Assembly: GCA_045536425.1 (NCBI GenBank)
Contig: JAZSNN010000035.1
Coordinates: 1-6,631, forward strand
Source: UBA11540 sp045536425
GTDB lineage: Bacteria > Bacillota > Clostridia > Oscillospirales > Ruminococcaceae
Direction: 5' to 3'
Length of the DNA: 6,631 bases
Within the stretch, counting starts at the first letter, position 1. Each line of letters starts with the position of its first letter. The notes beneath the pieces were generated by a model, which searched no databases, had not been told where the DNA came from, and worked only from the letters and a program-made list of their open reading frames with translations. Both the position numbers and the translations under genes were made by a program. Shown here one piece after another: positions 6,034 to 6,631 of the stretch.

Positions 6034-6058
6034 CAATTAAACGCAGTTTGAGTATAAT
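6030..6058 (+). promoter_or_regulatory. Perfect consensus sigma-A promoter overlapping the cca stop codon
   Basis: TTGACA (6030-6035), exactly 17 bp, TATAAT (6053-6058): twelve of twelve consensus bases. Its -35 contains the cca TGA stop. The predicted start (about 6064-6066) is inside the left arm of the following terminator hairpin. Such a strong promoter usually serves stable RNA or a highly expressed gene; here the only thing downstream is the tRNA-like array. Confidence 0.7.
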
Positions 6059-6087
6059 AAAACGGTGTCCTAAAAGACACCGTTTTT
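6059..6087 (+). terminator. Intrinsic terminator of cca
   Basis: AAAACGGTGTC (6059-6069) and its complement (6076-6086) form an 11-bp stem around CTAAAA, ending in a five-T run (6083-6087). It begins 25 bp after the cca stop. RNAs begun at the promoter just upstream would lack the first few bases of the left arm and keep about six G/C-rich pairs. Confidence 0.85.
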
Positions 6088-6100
6088 AATACATATAATA

Positions 6101-6237
6101 TCGGGGCGTAGTGGACAGAGCCCGACCGCTGCCAGTGGCAGATAAAGGGAGGGCGATTGTCGGAAAAAACACAGAGGGTTGCGAACGAAACGTGAGCAAA
6201 CCGACAGTGTTTTTGACCGAACAATGTTCGCACTGTC
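6101..6237 (+). ncRNA. Unit 1: candidate structured RNA with tRNA-like 5' end
   Basis: It starts TCGGGGCGTAG, the same 11 bases that start unit 2 at 6262, 161 bp further on. Stems seen: CTGCC/GGCAG with AGT loop (6129-6141); GGTTGC/GCAAACC (6177-6182 with 6196-6202, one bulged A) enclosing a symmetric GA/GA internal loop and an ACG/CGT hairpin; GACAGTG/CACTGTC (6203-6209 with 6231-6237) stacked on CGAAC/GTTCG (6218-6222 with 6226-6230). AAAAACAC (6165-6172) can also pair with GTGTTTTT (6207-6214), which crosses the 6203-6237 stem and overlaps it by 3 bases, so the two could alternate or form a pseudoknot. TTTTGACC lies at 6211-6218. No complement to the 5' head exists nearby, so it is not a tRNA. 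The family is not recognised. Confidence 0.4.
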
Positions 6238-6261
6238 TCAATAAACAAAAATACTAAAACG

Positions 6262-6301
6262 TCGGGGCGTAGCGCAGTTGGTAGCGCGCTTGCTTTGGGA
6301 G
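6262..6301 (+). pseudogene. Unit 2 head: 5' half of tRNA-Pro(UGG)
   Basis: CGGGGCG acceptor strand (6263-6269), TA, D stem GCGC (6272-6275 and 6284-6287) around AGTTGGTA, anticodon strand CTTGC (6289-6293) and loop TTTGGGA (6294-6300) with anticodon TGG at 6296-6298. This is an essentially perfect proline tRNA up to the anticodon loop. After GC the expected GCAAG strand, variable loop, T arm and CGCCCCG acceptor strand are missing. Instead a CGTGC/GCACG hairpin follows (6302-6314), with a CGAATT that only faintly recalls a T loop. It cannot fold as a full tRNA, so it is either a broken gene or the head of a tRNA-derived element. Confidence 0.65.
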
Positions 6302-6317
6302 CGTGCCCAGCACGAAT

Positions 6318-6371
6318 TGCCGAGATTTTACGGAAGTCCCGAAAAGCCTTTAACGATGCGGACTTTCGGCA
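6318..6371 (+). other. Unit 2 middle: self-complementary segment
   Basis: TGCCGA (6318-6323) pairs with TCGGCA (6366-6371). Inside it, AAGTCC (6334-6339) pairs with GGACTT (6360-6365). CCGAAA (6339-6344) with TTTCGG (6364-6369) is an alternative. The two nested stems meet directly on the 3' side (6365/6366), which would allow stacking. This is structured RNA-like sequence with no coding potential seen. Confidence 0.35.
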
Positions 6372-6379
6372 CTTTATAA

Positions 6380-6434
6380 AAACGCAAAACAGCGTGGAAT
6401 TTGCGTTTGACCACAGTTTGTCCCACTTCCACGC
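6380..6434 (+). ncRNA. Unit 2 H-type pseudoknot candidate
   Basis: Stem 1: AAACGCAAA (6380-6388) with TTTGCGTTT (6400-6408), 9 perfect pairs. Stem 2: GCGTGGAA (6392-6399) with TTCCACGC (6427-6434), 8 perfect pairs. The order of arms is 1-2-1-2, so the stems cross. The loops are 3 nt (6389-6391), 0 nt and 18 nt (6409-6426), the geometry of a classic H-type pseudoknot. The last loop starts GACC, part of the TTTGACC heptamer (6406-6412). The two stems could instead be alternatives, as in a switch. No known family is recognised. Confidence 0.5.
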
Positions 6435-6460
6435 AAAAACTTGAAAAATCGAATATATAT

Positions 6461-6523
6461 CCGGGTGTGGCGCAGCTGGGAGCGCGGGTGGTTTGGGAGC
6501 TAAAGGTCGCTACCCGATCCCCT
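6461..6523 (+). pseudogene. Unit 3 head: degenerate tRNA-Pro
   Basis: CGGGTGT acceptor strand (6462-6468), GG, CGC, AGCTGGG, AGCGC, then an anticodon loop TTTGGGA (6492-6498) with TGG at 6494-6496. AGGTCGCTACCCGATCC (6504-6520) resembles variable loop plus T arm with the TTCGAAT loop damaged. The anticodon stem (GGTGG against GCTAA) does not pair and no ACACCCG closes the acceptor, so it is a decayed tRNA or tRNA-like element, not a working gene. An alternative stem GGGTGG/CTACCC (6486-6491 with 6510-6515) can form. Confidence 0.55.
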
Positions 6524-6533
6524 CTTCAAAAAA

Positions 6534-6620
6534 GCGAGGAAACGCGAGAAAAACGGAGGAAAAACGAGCATTTGCCGTTTGACCTACCCTCGCAAAAGTG
6601 GTTTGACCACAATTTTGACC
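6534..6620 (+). repeat. Unit 3 tail: hairpins and three TTTGACC copies
   Basis: GCGAGG (6534-6539) pairs with CCTCGC (6588-6593) around AAACGG/CCGTTT (6551-6556 with 6575-6580). A second hairpin is CAAAAGTGGT (6593-6602), TTG loop, ACCAC (6606-6610), AA bulge, TTTTG (6613-6617). TTTGACC occurs at 6578-6584, 6602-6608 and 6614-6620. As in units 1 and 2, the first copy follows directly on the 3' arm of a stem. The unit appears to continue past the window edge. Nothing else is seen between 6521 and 6631. Confidence 0.45.
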
Positions 6621-6631
6621 AGTTCTGTGAG

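Noticed and set aside
5568..6248. Minus-strand open frame (226 codons) across cca and unit 1
   Set aside because: Antisense to the cca HD domain, reads through the terminator and the tRNA-like unit, and has no ribosome site; Ser/Arg-rich shadow composition.
6262..6530. Functional tRNA-Pro genes
   Set aside because: The 5' halves match well, but the anticodon 3' strand, T arm and 3' acceptor strand do not pair; no CGCCCCG or ACACCCG complement occurs downstream.
6578..6620. CtsR operator (GGTCAAA direct repeats on the minus strand)
   Set aside because: The heptads are 5 and 17 bp apart instead of the 3 bp of a CtsR box, and no minus-strand gene follows. The match to the half-site is noted only.
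6101..6631. CRISPR array, or tmRNA
   Set aside because: Units are unequal (161 and 199 bp), share only the head and a heptamer, and lack a constant repeat. No tag reading frame or tmRNA-like 3' end is present.

Overview
The window looks like a chromosomal segment of a low-GC, Gram-positive, anaerobe-type Firmicute (Bacillota, class Clostridia, probably near Ruminococcaceae/Oscillospiraceae). The evidence is a ClpC-type AAA+ unfoldase with a UVR motif, a DUF896 (YnzC-like) small protein, strong AGGAGG ribosome sites, AT-rich spacers with extended -10 promoters, and secreted proteins with Gram-positive signal peptides, one ending in a sortase-like NTNTG tail. This placement is inference from gene content; no rRNA or other phylogenetic marker is present.

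Layout. The left two thirds are transcribed leftwards (minus strand): the start of a secreted protein cut by the window edge (1-123), its AT-rich promoter region, a perfect 17-bp terminator stem (361-397), a 358-aa cell-surface protein (455-1531) with its own promoter, and clpC (1654-4080). Divergent from clpC, sharing a ~115-bp spacer, is a small Cys/Asn/Gly-rich membrane protein gene (4196 onward, plus). It converges on a minus-strand DUF896 gene (4400-4603), with a two-way terminator between them. Divergent again is cca/pcnB-type tRNA nucleotidyltransferase (4708-6033, plus), which has a near-consensus promoter and a terminator.

The last ~570 bp (6059-6631) contain no convincing protein gene and are the most unusual part. 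A perfect consensus promoter (TTGACA, 17 bp, TATAAT) overlaps the cca stop codon and fires straight into the cca terminator hairpin. Three units of ~160-200 bp follow, at 6101, 6262 and 6461. The last two begin with the 5' half of a proline tRNA (UGG anticodon loop visible), the first with only the shared 11-nt start, and none can close an acceptor stem. Each head is followed by a different but strongly self-complementary body that carries the heptamer TTTGACC (five copies in ~410 bp). One unit has a textbook H-type pseudoknot (9-bp and 8-bp stems with 3-, 0- and 18-nt loops). I read this as an array of tRNA-derived or tRNA-adjacent structured RNA elements, or remnants of elements inserted at a tRNA-Pro gene. 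I do not recognise it as a known family.

Functionally the protein genes are mostly separate units: protein quality control (ClpC), tRNA 3'-end maturation (Cca) and surface proteins. The only thematic link is that a tRNA-maturing enzyme sits directly upstream of tRNA-like sequences, which may be coincidence.
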